A stretch of DNA of 27,027 nucleotides from a virus. The notes below the pieces were generated by a model. The model was given only the letters and a program-made list of their open reading frames with translations. It searched no databases and was not told the origin of the DNA. Position numbers and translations under genes: made by a program. Positions 13,599 to 21,522 of this stretch are shown here, one piece after another (within the stretch, counting starts at the first letter, position 1; every line of letters starts with the position of its first letter). The stretch covers positions 1-27,027 of the IMG/VR virus record IMGVR_UViG_2199352025_000003; one strand, written 5' to 3'.

Positions 13599-16546
13599 TT
13601 TAAAGCTAACTCCATAAATTTACGATATTCATGCTTTGATGTTGATCTTGATTTATACTTTGAAAACACTGATTTATCATCATTACTATTGTCTTCTTCA
13701 TCATTGCTTTGTTTTGCTTCAGATTTCTTAAACCACATGAAACAACGGCACTTACAACAATTCTCAGGACTTCCCGATGGATTTCCAGGGTAATCAAGGT
13801 TTTCACCATCTACCACAAAGGTCTCATCAATCCCTACCTGTTGACCATCAGCATCTCTATGAGCCGGTCTTACATTGCCGTCATTCTGAGATAGCCATAC
13901 CTTGTTCAAAGTTAGTCCAGATGATCTACCAGCCTGGAGGGCAGACCATGACGCGGCGCTATGCGATTCTGTAACGGCGATGTTGGCGCTTCGGCTGGGA
14001 ACGATTTGCTCGAGGTATAAACCATCGATCCGCTTCGCAAGTTGCGGGACGGTTTCACCTGCCTTAACCCCTTGAGATAGTTCTCTTTTGACTTGATCAC
14101 GCGTCGTCTCAGTAATGCCTTTGATTTTCGTTGCTGCCATCTTTGACAAATAATGTTCGGCATTGCTATTAATAATGTCAGTAAAGCTTTTAACATCATA
14201 ATCCGTTGCTCCTGCTTTAAGCTGCTTCAAAATATCATTGCCCACATCGCCTGCCACGTCTTTATATAGTTCAATGATGATCTCTTTAAGATCCGACGCC
14301 TTACTGTTAATCGCTGACTCTGCTCTGTCTTCCGCTGAGCTAGGCAATGCAGCTTCGTAGACAGCGTTAACGACGGCTTTTTGCTCTTTCTTGAAGTAGC
14401 TTTGCAGGCGTTGTTCAGCTTCGGTTTCCCATTTGGCCGTTGCCTTTTCGATGCTCTTGAAGTAGCTTTGCTTTTCTTCGTTAGTGGCAAGGTCTAAGGC
14501 TTTGGTAAGCGACGTTCTGTGTTGTCTCTTCTTAGGTGTTCCCTCTATGGGGAATGAATACCTATCATCTCCGATGCAAAGCCATAGTTGATCGAAGTTC
14601 AGATTTACTGATGGAACATCGTCAATCGGTGTATGGTCCTCGCTATCGATGTAAGCCAACGTTATATGAGGTTGATAATCGAAGTTATTGGCAATATTGA
14701 CATGTGCTGCTTCTAACGTCTCTACCAAGTTCGCACGCCACTTTTGCAGACCACTAATGTTTACTAATGCACATATTGGAGAAAGACCATTGCTCGAATC
14801 TGACGGACTAAAACGAAGGACCCCGCTTGTGATACCTGACAATGGAGAGGCTTCGGAAGCAAAGTCTGACAACAACTTTTTCAATGCATCTACATCGAGA
14901 TCAATGTCATTCTTGTCTCCGAGGAATGCTAGGGTCAGGTGGATTTGATTAACAGGTTCTCCGTCAGGCAGCGCTAATTTCTTTGCTGTCTTTGCATCAG
15001 GGAAGAACGCTATCATAACGCCTGTATGGCCCTCATCGTCATCCTTCGTCACATATCGTCTTTCATCGCTCTTCTTAGGCTTAACAGCATCATCGCTAGT
15101 AGCATTGTCATCTCGATTGTCTGGAGGCTTAACACCGGGCTTATTGTTAGCATTGCCTTGTTGTTGATCGTTGTTTTGTGATGGTTTCGTTGGGTCAGGC
15201 TGATTCGGTTGACCGGGCTTCGTTGGGTCAGGAACATTCAACGGTTCCGGTAGTGCGGCAGGTGCCACTGCTGGCATCGTCAAGCTCTGCTCAGCATATT
15301 TATCAATCTCATCAAGTCGGATAAGGATAGTGCCGATCTTGAGGACATCACCATCGGGTACCGGAGGTAGACCACAAAGCTCACGGCATTCATTAAGGGT
15401 GCCAAGGCCATTCATCCACATCTCGTTGGCTCTTTCGGCCTGCGCTGTTTTCTGCGCTTGAATGATGTTGGCGATGACCTCGACACTTTCTTTGTCATAG
15501 TAAAGAAATGCTTTTGAGTTTTTTAAATCAGAGTACATCGGCACTAGCCACGTATTCCATAATGCATATAAATCGTCAAGCTCAGGAAATATTGCTTCGG
15601 TATAGCTTGCTGCCTTTGCTTGCTCCATATTGTCATAGGTAGACGACGAAGTATCGCCGATAAGCTGTGGCGCGATATTAAGAATGTTGGCTATAGCGCC
15701 TCCGTTGTATTTCAATGAGTCTAGGAAGTCCATCTGAGCAGGATCAAGACCGGTCGGTTTCCAATCAACGCCTCCATCAAAGAGCGGTGCTTTGCCAGCT
15801 CCCTTGGCACCTGCAAACTTTTCATTAAGCTTATCTTCAAGTTTCTTTCTCTCGTTTGGCCCTAGCAGTGCTCCGTACTTCCATATGCCTGGAGGCCTAG
15901 CGCTATTCTGCAAAAGAGCAAGGTTCCACTTCTTAGAATGGGATTGCATATCAATGTTTAATGCTGCTGCTTCGAGAGGGCTTAGTCCCATGCCTGCCTG
16001 ATCATCGTCATCAGGATTCCAGTACTTTGTGTGTCCGATGTTATCCGGTGTGATAACGTCTCTCAGCGTGTCATATTTATAGCCAACAATGCCTTTGTTC
16101 TTAACAATCTGCATTTCAATTTTGTCAGGTCGCAATGTGTACAATTCAGCAGGAGGACCATCCCTTGTTACTCTATTGGCATATTGAAAACAGTTACCAG
16201 CTAAGATCTTATATCCTAATGCTGCTTCTCGATAAGCAACGCCACTTTGATCCTCATTGGGCTTATTCAACAAATCAAGCAATGGATGCTCATCGATCTT
16301 ACCGCTTTTCATTGTCGAATCTTTGAAAAGCACAGGAGGTATTGCTGATCCATTGCGAATAATGTAACTAACGCATTTATAGAGTGTATCGCTGTCTTTA
16401 TAGCCTTCCTTCACAAAGCTCTTGAAGTTCTTTGACATCCTCACTGCCATTGGAACATCGTCGTAATATCCTAGCGACATCCAACGAGGATCGACTTTGC
16501 TTTCGCGACTTTTGAAGGCAGAGGCAACGCGTGTGAAGATATTCAT
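13595..16546 (-). CDS. Portal protein fused to a 2H phosphoesterase domain and a MuF head-morphogenesis domain
   Basis: A single 983-residue frame holds three units. Residues 1-420 are an HK97-type portal (WMSLGYYDD, HPLLDLLNKPNEDQSG, NCFQYANRV, GMGLSPLEAAALNI, NILNIAPQLIGD, LNECRELCGLPPV). Residues 425-495 are a Pro/Asn/Asp-rich linker with DPTKPGQPNQPDPTKPSQ. Residues 505-670 look like a 2H phosphoesterase, with HLTL at 536-539 and HITL at 627-630, as in LigT/2'-5' RNA ligase proteins. Residues 800-938 are a MuF/SPP1 gp7 domain (ANIAVTESHSAASWSAL, KVWLSQNDGNVRPAHRDADG, DYPGNP, CKCRCFMWF). Portal and MuF functions are normally separate genes. It starts by TAATG overlap and ends by ATGA overlap with the protease gene. 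Confidence 0.92.
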   Translation of the reverse strand: MNIFTRVASAFKSRESKVDPRWMSLGYYDDVPMAVRMSKNFKSFVKEGYKDSDTLYKCVSYIIRNGSAIPPVLFKDSTMKSGKIDEHPLLDLLNKPNEDQSGVAYREAALGYKILAGNCFQYANRVTRDGPPAELYTLRPDKIEMQIVKNKGIVGYKYDTLRDVITPDNIGHTKYWNPDDDDQAGMGLSPLEAAALNIDMQSHSKKWNLALLQNSARPPGIWKYGALLGPNERKKLEDKLNEKFAGAKGAGKAPLFDGGVDWKPTGLDPAQMDFLDSLKYNGGAIANILNIAPQLIGDTSSSTYDNMEQAKAASYTEAIFPELDDLYALWNTWLVPMYSDLKNSKAFLYYDKESVEVIANIIQAQKTAQAERANEMWMNGLGTLNECRELCGLPPVPDGDVLKIGTILIRLDEIDKYAEQSLTMPAVAPAALPEPLNVPDPTKPGQPNQPDPTKPSQNNDQQQGNANNKPGVKPPDNRDDNATSDDAVKPKKSDERRYVTKDDDEGHTGVMIAFFPDAKTAKKLALPDGEPVNQIHLTLAFLGDKNDIDLDVDALKKLLSDFASEASPLSGITSGVLRFSPSDSSNGLSPICALVNISGLQKWRANLVETLEAAHVNIANNFDYQPHITLAYIDSEDHTPIDDVPSVNLNFDQLWLCIGDDRYSFPIEGTPKKRQHRTSLTKALDLATNEEKQSYFKSIEKATAKWETEAEQRLQSYFKKEQKAVVNAVYEAALPSSAEDRAESAINSKASDLKEIIIELYKDVAGDVGNDILKQLKAGATDYDVKSFTDIINSNAEHYLSKMAATKIKGITETTRDQVKRELSQGVKAGETVPQLAKRIDGLYLEQIVPSRSANIAVTESHSAASWSALQAGRSSGLTLNKVWLSQNDGNVRPAHRDADGQQVGIDETFVVDGENLDYPGNPSGSPENCCKCRCFMWFKKSEAKQSNDEEDNSNDDKSVFSKYKSRSTSKHEYRKFMELALK

Positions 16547-16962
16547 TATTTACATTGCCTCCCTTCGTTTTTATATAGGCAACTGAGGACATGGATAGGT
16601 GGTTCGTTGGCATTAATGCGATGAGCAAAGTTTTCTTCAAACCAAGCAATAGGAGACCATTGTTTAATAGCATCACAAGGCTCATCAACGATTATCGGCA
16701 AATGAAGATGCGACCAATGGTTTTCATCAAGAACAGTGCCTACTACATCGTCTTCATGGCGACGGCTAGGCAATAACGATATCAATCGGTATTCTTCAAT
16801 AGACTTTGGCAAATAATGCAATCCAGTATTATCACCGTATTTCTCTTTAAGATCATTGACGGTACGTTGTAAATCCTCAACAGTCAATGACGAGCTTTGT
16901 TGAGTAGACGATGTATAACTTTGCTTATTCAGTTTTTCAAGTAAATCATTGTCTTCTAGCAT
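16546..16962 (-). CDS. Small protein built from large-terminase-like segments
   Basis: A 138-residue protein between the large terminase and portal genes. Residues 60-92 (LISLLPSRRHEDDVVGTVL, then WSHLHLPII) resemble the terminase coupling region; this phage's own terminase has IIAGQRIHERDLTGHVL and WEHLVLP. Residues 90-130 (IIVDEPCD, IAWFEENFAHRIN, IHVLSCLYKNEG) resemble the 69-residue protein at 25365-25574 (ILIDDPC, IAWFEETFRDRLN, VIVISKIYEDKS), which itself looks like a terminase Walker B segment. In a real terminase the second block precedes the first, so the order is permuted. No Walker A or nuclease motif is present. It could be a packaging accessory or a remnant. The N-terminus is Ser/Gln-rich and helical. 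Confidence 0.6.
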   Translation of the reverse strand: MLEDNDLLEKLNKQSYTSSTQQSSSLTVEDLQRTVNDLKEKYGDNTGLHYLPKSIEEYRLISLLPSRRHEDDVVGTVLDENHWSHLHLPIIVDEPCDAIKQWSPIAWFEENFAHRINANEPPIHVLSCLYKNEGRQCK

Positions 16963-16965
16963 TTA

Positions 16966-18633
16966 TCACCAATTGTCGCCATAAATACGCGCTGCGAATT
17001 CAAAAGGGTTTATTGGTTTTATTGTTGGTTTTACATATTCAACAGGTATTTCGTTTTCTTCGATATTGATAAAAGGCTGCGTAAACGGTATTTCTCTTTG
17101 GTTTGCGTTGATGGCTTCGGGTTCGATAGGGCCTTCGATGGGATCAGGGATTTCATCGTAATTGCCATCGTCATCGCTGAGAGGACCACGTGACCGGACA
17201 ACGATAGCGGCGAGAGACGTTGCATCTACTTGGTCATCCTTGTGGGCTTTAGGAAACTTATATAACTCACCCTGGAAGCCTGCCAGCCAATTGGCATATT
17301 TAGAAAAATACATTTTGCCATTCGATTGCCAGATAGCCGCCACACCTGCTCTTGATACCTTATCTCTATTAGGCTTAAATGGTTTGCATGGAATACCTTT
17401 TAGCACTAAATCCTGGAAAAGCGCGTGTTGGTAGGCAATGGTTTCTACCGCGCAAAACTCAATATTTTCATCATCATTAAAGATATCCTGTATCTCTTCT
17501 TGCTGCTCATTATGGCCCCAATGCCCTCTAACAAGATCCATAAGCAATATATCGCTATAGGGTGTCTTTGCCCACTTTTGAATTACGGTATAGTCAGCGG
17601 CTTGTTTTTCAGATATAGCAGGATCAACAGTCATAAAGTAAGAACATTCATTTTTATTGATTGCTTTAATACCTTTAGGAGTATGCAAAAAGAATGTATC
17701 ATGGCTCATTGTAAAGAGACGTTCTTTATCACGCGAAAAAACTGCTCCTGATGCTGGTGTAGGCGATTGCTGATACTGTGCTGCATATGCTACGGGACCA
17801 AGCGACTTTTTGAGCATGTCTAGCACTTTTGCAGGAAACTTTTCAGGCCAAAGTAATTCACCGGCCTCTTTTCGCTTATCTTCAAACCCTATGCACGTAG
17901 CATAATGATGTCCAGGCTCGTATTCCGTTGGCAATACAAGATGCTCCCAGCCGCCTAAGCTCAAAACATGGCCCGTAAGGTCACGCTCATGTATCCTTTG
18001 TCCTGCAATGATCATAGCGCCACTATCGTAAGAATTAAGGCGACTCATCCATGTATTGCCGAACCAGTTAACAGTGCTCTCAATTTCGCTATTTGTCGCT
18101 GTTGCATTATTCGGATCATCTATTAGTAAATGCGTTCCTCTTTTGCCTGTTCCGCGTGTTCCAACTGATAACGCCATTCTATGTCCACGACTGGTATTCT
18201 CGAAAAAATTCTTAACATTCTGATCACTGGAGAGTTGAAAAATGTCTCCAAAGCAGGATTGAAACCACTCTGACTCAATGAGGTTACGGCAATTTCGGTT
18301 ATCTCGAATAGCAAGATCAAGACTATGAGAGGCGCAAAGCCATCGGGTGGTAGGATCTTTAATCCACATCCAAGCCGGATACATTACACTAAAAATCGTA
18401 GATTTCATGTGACCCGGCGCTATGTTGCAAACAAGCTTATTTATCTCTCCACGATAGACCGCCTCTAAATGGTCTGCAATAGCGTCAATGTGCCAATTCC
18501 ACAAAAGATCTACACCGGGTTCAATGACATCCCAGGCAAGACGAATAAAAGCCTTAAAAGACTCCTGAGAGCGCCCTCGCACCTCAGTTGCTATTTTTTG
18601 ACTATTTACTACATCTCGCACTGCCAACGTCAT
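16966..18633 (-). CDS. terL: Large terminase subunit (DNA-packaging ATPase-nuclease)
   Basis: A 555-residue protein that pumps DNA into the prohead and cuts concatemers. ATPase motifs: Walker A-like APGHMKST (72-79), Walker B HLLIDDP (168-174) and coupling motif QRIHERDL (212-219). Then WEHLVLP (229-235), GELLWPEKF (258-266) and YAAQYQQSP (283-291), all typical of the family. Nuclease residues: Asp337 in MTVDPAIS, Glu397 in CAVET and the acidic cluster HKDDQVDA (464-471). The protein looks complete and functional. It starts by ATGA overlap with the ASCH/small-terminase gene, which implies coupled translation and stoichiometric production. Confidence 0.98.
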   Translation of the reverse strand: MTLAVRDVVNSQKIATEVRGRSQESFKAFIRLAWDVIEPGVDLLWNWHIDAIADHLEAVYRGEINKLVCNIAPGHMKSTIFSVMYPAWMWIKDPTTRWLCASHSLDLAIRDNRNCRNLIESEWFQSCFGDIFQLSSDQNVKNFFENTSRGHRMALSVGTRGTGKRGTHLLIDDPNNATATNSEIESTVNWFGNTWMSRLNSYDSGAMIIAGQRIHERDLTGHVLSLGGWEHLVLPTEYEPGHHYATCIGFEDKRKEAGELLWPEKFPAKVLDMLKKSLGPVAYAAQYQQSPTPASGAVFSRDKERLFTMSHDTFFLHTPKGIKAINKNECSYFMTVDPAISEKQAADYTVIQKWAKTPYSDILLMDLVRGHWGHNEQQEEIQDIFNDDENIEFCAVETIAYQHALFQDLVLKGIPCKPFKPNRDKVSRAGVAAIWQSNGKMYFSKYANWLAGFQGELYKFPKAHKDDQVDATSLAAIVVRSRGPLSDDDGNYDEIPDPIEGPIEPEAINANQREIPFTQPFINIEENEIPVEYVKPTIKPINPFEFAARIYGDNW

Positions 18634-19733
18634 TTTGTATTGCCTCCCTGCTGTCTCTGTGAGAGCTGCAATGCAATACGCTGTGCCTGTGCTAGTTCCT
18701 CGTCTGTGAGAAGTTGCAATTTAGGATCGCGCTTAATGTTGATGGGACCACCATTAGGACCAGAATGTTCTATCTGCTGTTTGTCTCTATATTCTGGAAA
18801 GTGTTTCTTGATAGCCATAGCAAGCAAATTATCGCTGACAACGCGTTCCATCAGTGGCTCGCCGCGTTTATAAACAGGCTTGCCCTTATCATCTAGTACG
18901 GCATTGCCATGTTTATCAAGAACAGGGGTTTCATTGTATACAATGTGCCCCATTGAAACTACTGTTCTTTCATAGCCTTTCGTCGCTCGCTTTGTAAATT
19001 CAGCGAGAATGATGTCTCCGAAGTCTTTTTCGGCTTGATTGTACTGTAAGCTAAATTGCTCATCATGCTCTAACCATTGATAGAAGGTATTTCTGCTTAT
19101 GCCAGCTTTTTTACAAGACAGCATGATGCTGCCATTAACCTCGTAAGCTTTGAGGAAAGTTTTTTGAGCAAGCTCACGCTCTGCTTTTGTGAGACGTACC
19201 CCATTTGGGCGTGAGTTTGTGCGCACGTGCGTAATAGCCTGTGAAGGTGTGTTAAGGTTATTAGCGCTTTCAAGCTTCTCAGCGTTAATCTCAAAGATGC
19301 TTGGAGCACCTGGAATTGACATAAAAGGTAGGGGATGAGCATCTTGCAGAACGAAACCGTACTTATATTTATTTTGAAACCAAGGGCTAGTACTCTCTTT
19401 GACAGAATCTACGAGATTGACTTTACCTATGATGCCGCCTGTCTTCATTTCTCTGAGCAGGTCTTCACACTGTTCCTGAGACCAATTGAGGATACTTCTT
19501 GCGTGCTCCCATGAGAATGACTTATCAATCCTCTTGCTAGCATGAATGAGCAGAGGACCACGATGCAAGGTAGTCCAGTTCCTATTTTCGATATCCTTCA
19601 ATCCAAGAACAATGAGCTGAGCACATGGTTGCTGAATTGAGATACAGCGCATTCGATTATATTCTTCTAGCTGAGTTTTCTCATCAGATGAAGCAAGAGG
19701 AAACAATTGCGTAGGATATATTTGCATCACCAT
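18630..19733 (-). CDS. terS: ASCH-domain/small terminase subunit fusion
   Basis: A 367-residue protein. Residues 28-150 match an ASCH (PUA-like) domain: MRCISIQQPCAQLIVLGLKD with the GxKxxExR signature at 44-51 (GLKDIENR), then GPLLIHASK, GGIIGKVNLVD and YKYGFVLQD. Residues about 180-320 look like a small terminase subunit: RLTKAERELAQKTFLKAYE, a helix-turn-helix at 199-222 (GSIMLSCKKAGISRNTFYQW), then FTKRATKGYE and VSDNLLAMAIKKHFPEYRD. TerS recognises phage DNA and loads TerL, encoded next with ATGA overlap. ASCH domains bind nucleic acid or nucleosides, and some are amidohydrolases. The N-terminal fusion is unusual and could add RNA or modified-base recognition. AGGAGG lies six bases before ATG at 19731-19733. 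Confidence 0.88.
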   Translation of the reverse strand: MVMQIYPTQLFPLASSDEKTQLEEYNRMRCISIQQPCAQLIVLGLKDIENRNWTTLHRGPLLIHASKRIDKSFSWEHARSILNWSQEQCEDLLREMKTGGIIGKVNLVDSVKESTSPWFQNKYKYGFVLQDAHPLPFMSIPGAPSIFEINAEKLESANNLNTPSQAITHVRTNSRPNGVRLTKAERELAQKTFLKAYEVNGSIMLSCKKAGISRNTFYQWLEHDEQFSLQYNQAEKDFGDIILAEFTKRATKGYERTVVSMGHIVYNETPVLDKHGNAVLDDKGKPVYKRGEPLMERVVSDNLLAMAIKKHFPEYRDKQQIEHSGPNGGPINIKRDPKLQLLTDEELAQAQRIALQLSQRQQGGNTK

Positions 19734-19793
19734 GAAAAACCTCCTGGTCTTGTTAGATTGCTATTGTGTATTATGTGTACATTTATGGCATGT

Positions 19794-21092
19794 TCAGACA
19801 TATGTCGCCTCCCCTGCATGCTCTAGGAGTATGGCCTCGTCCCCAGTTTCAGCTTCGTAACGCTCTAAAATCACGCTTGCGTACTTCTCGTCCAGTTCCA
19901 TAGCATAACAACGTCTACCCTCACGCTCTGCTGCGATAATACAAGTACCACTACCTGCGAACGGTTCATAAACTATTTCATCTGGTTGTGTATGATTGCG
20001 TATCGGGATAGCAAATAATTCAAGTGGTTTTTGGGTAGGATGGATCTTGTCATTTTCTCTTGCGACTTCCCATACGTCGGATTGATTGCGTTCTCCATAA
20101 AAAGGGCATTTGCCATTTCCTTGACGCCAGCCATGTAAAGCCCATTCACAGCGAGGGTGATAGTGCAATCTCCCAATAACAAACCCAGGCTTTACCCATA
20201 CAACGGGTTGATGAACAAAATACCCAGAATCAACAAGAGCCGTTTCAAAGATCATGCGTTGACCCCGATGCCAAACATAGAAAGGCATTGGAGGATCTCC
20301 GGCGTGCTTTGCAGCTTCCAAGAAATCCATGAGGAATTGCTTGAGGTCTTTGCCTGTTTTGTCGTCATTTTCGATTGAGCCATGCAGGACTGCATGGCTA
20401 TGTCCATAGCCATGCGCTTGCATATCTTGCGCTTTCTTCACCCAAGAGTCACCGTATGGAGGGTCCGTAGCCATCAATACGGCCTTTTCGTCCTGCATTA
20501 ATCGGCGTACACTCTCGGAGTTTGTTGAGTCTGCAATAAGTAATCTGTGATTACCAAGCTGCCACAGCTCACCTTTTTTACATCGAACCTCTACCGTCTC
20601 TGGATCAGCTTCAAAATCATCACCACCATCTCCCTCATCATCATCACCACTGTTACCGAGATATTCATCACCCAACGACTCCAGTAATTGTCTTAGCGAT
20701 TCGTCGTCACTTCCCAGTGAAGCGAGGTCATACCCTACATTCTGCTGCTCTTGCAATAATTGCGCTAAAATCTCTTGGTCATCCTGTGCATTCAATGCGT
20801 GTAAATTGTCAGCTACAAGTATAGCGTCAATTTCATCTTGCGGCGTTGAAGGGGGAAGTATGTCCGCTCGTACAGAAGTAACACCATTGCGCTGCATGGC
20901 TTCGATAATGCCATGACCGGCGACAGTGATATATTCACCATTAGGTCTCTCCCAAAGGACGCAGCTTCTAAACTGACCGAAGCGAGAATGAGACACTCCA
21001 AGTTGAGAAAGCTGGCTATCGGGGTGATTTCGATAGTTGCGCTCATGTGGCTTAATTGCTTCGATTGGGACAGCCCTATTGATTACTTCCAT
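19794..21092 (-). CDS. ParB-like domain/DNA methyltransferase fusion
   Basis: The start at 21090-21092 gives 432 residues. The frame is open 26 codons further up, but that stretch contains a transcription terminator and is rejected. Residues 1-115 are ParB/Sulfiredoxin-like (VPIEAIKPHERNYRNHP, ITVAGHGIIEAMQRNG, VADNLHALN). An acidic linker follows at 150-163. Residues 168-415 are an N6-adenine or N4-cytosine methyltransferase: GELWQLGNHRLLIADST, catalytic DPPYG (210-214), HPTQKP (351-356) and the SAM site EPFAGSGT (376-383), catalytic motif before the SAM motif. Such fusions are common in phages and may methylate phage DNA against host restriction. It heads the late gene run just before the terminase genes. 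The target sequence is unknown. Confidence 0.93.
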   Translation of the reverse strand: MEVINRAVPIEAIKPHERNYRNHPDSQLSQLGVSHSRFGQFRSCVLWERPNGEYITVAGHGIIEAMQRNGVTSVRADILPPSTPQDEIDAILVADNLHALNAQDDQEILAQLLQEQQNVGYDLASLGSDDESLRQLLESLGDEYLGNSGDDDEGDGGDDFEADPETVEVRCKKGELWQLGNHRLLIADSTNSESVRRLMQDEKAVLMATDPPYGDSWVKKAQDMQAHGYGHSHAVLHGSIENDDKTGKDLKQFLMDFLEAAKHAGDPPMPFYVWHRGQRMIFETALVDSGYFVHQPVVWVKPGFVIGRLHYHPRCEWALHGWRQGNGKCPFYGERNQSDVWEVARENDKIHPTQKPLELFAIPIRNHTQPDEIVYEPFAGSGTCIIAAEREGRRCYAMELDEKYASVILERYEAETGDEAILLEHAGEATYV

Positions 21093-21114
21093 AACGCTTT
21101 CTATATACTCCGAA

Positions 21115-21157
21115 CAAACAAAAAGGGCGTCTCTCTCCGTATTGGAGAAAAACGCCC
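21115..21157 (-). terminator. Strong intrinsic terminator
   Basis: On the minus strand the inverted repeat at 21125-21157 begins GGGCGTTTTTCTCC, has loop AATAC, and closes with GGAGAGAGACGCCC: a 14-bp stem including three G-U pairs. It is followed directly by TTTTTGTTTG (21115-21124). It lies just after the small gene at 21190-21399 and just before the methyltransferase start, so it separates the accessory arm from the late genes. Late transcription must either start below it or read through by antitermination. Confidence 0.9.
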
Positions 21158-21189
21158 GTGAGTATCTCAATCTAGGTGTTATGCGTTAT

Positions 21190-21399
21190 TCAGTTATTTG
21201 CTTTTGTTCTAATTCTTGATCTGCCAGAGACCTTGTGTGAATACGTATCTCGATACGTTATAGGGTATCCATCCTGAAAAATGATCTCTAGCGATCCATG
21301 TCCACTAATGGATTTAAAGTACTGTGATTTCTCTTTAATCCAATATGCTATTTCAGGTGGCAATACACCGTCTTGGTTAGCGTTCAATGATGCATCCAT
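21190..21399 (-). CDS. Small protein, possibly DUF2292/YezD-like
   Basis: A 69-residue protein from ATG at 21397-21399. An upstream in-frame TTG at 21423 would fall before the predicted transcription start and is not used. Residues PPEIAYWIKEKSQYFKSIS and GHGSLEIIFQDGYPITYRD give a helix-then-strands pattern reminiscent of small YezD/DUF2292 proteins ('GxVxIxVQDGKVVxI'), a weak match. It is isolated: its own candidate promoter lies upstream and a strong terminator downstream, unlike the tightly coupled genes on both sides. That arrangement suggests independent expression. Confidence 0.6.
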   Translation of the reverse strand: MDASLNANQDGVLPPEIAYWIKEKSQYFKSISGHGSLEIIFQDGYPITYRDTYSHKVSGRSRIRTKANN

Positions 21400-21425
21400 A
21401 ATTATATCGCCTAACCTTTGCAATA

Positions 21426-21455
21426 ACTATAACACAAGACTGCAATGCAAATCAA
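21426..21455 (-). promoter_or_regulatory. Candidate sigma70-type promoter
   Basis: On the minus strand, TTGATT (21450-21455) and TATAGT (21426-21431) are separated by 18 bases. The -10 is preceded by TG one base away (TGTTATAGT), an extended -10. The predicted transcription start near 21419 leaves a leader of about 20 bases before ATG at 21399. It sits in the only roughly 100-base gap of this arm, which fits a promoter for the small gene below. Confidence 0.6.
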
Positions 21456-21522
21456 GGGGATGTACTGTCAATATAACGCAATTCATTGAAAACTCATCAA
21501 ACTTCCTTGCCATCGACAAAGA

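Noticed and set aside
15180-15260. DNA repeats encoding DPTKP twice in the portal linker
   Set aside because: A short in-frame duplication in a Pro-rich linker; no sign of a mobile element or array.
19734-19793. Late promoter ahead of the ASCH/TerS gene
   Set aside because: AT-rich TACACATAATAC-like sequence is present but no acceptable -35 at proper spacing; too weak to list.
21093-21170. Longer N-terminus for the ParB/methyltransferase protein starting at 21170
   Set aside because: The extra 26 codons run through a strong terminator hairpin and U-tract; ParB homology starts just after the internal ATG at 21090-21092.
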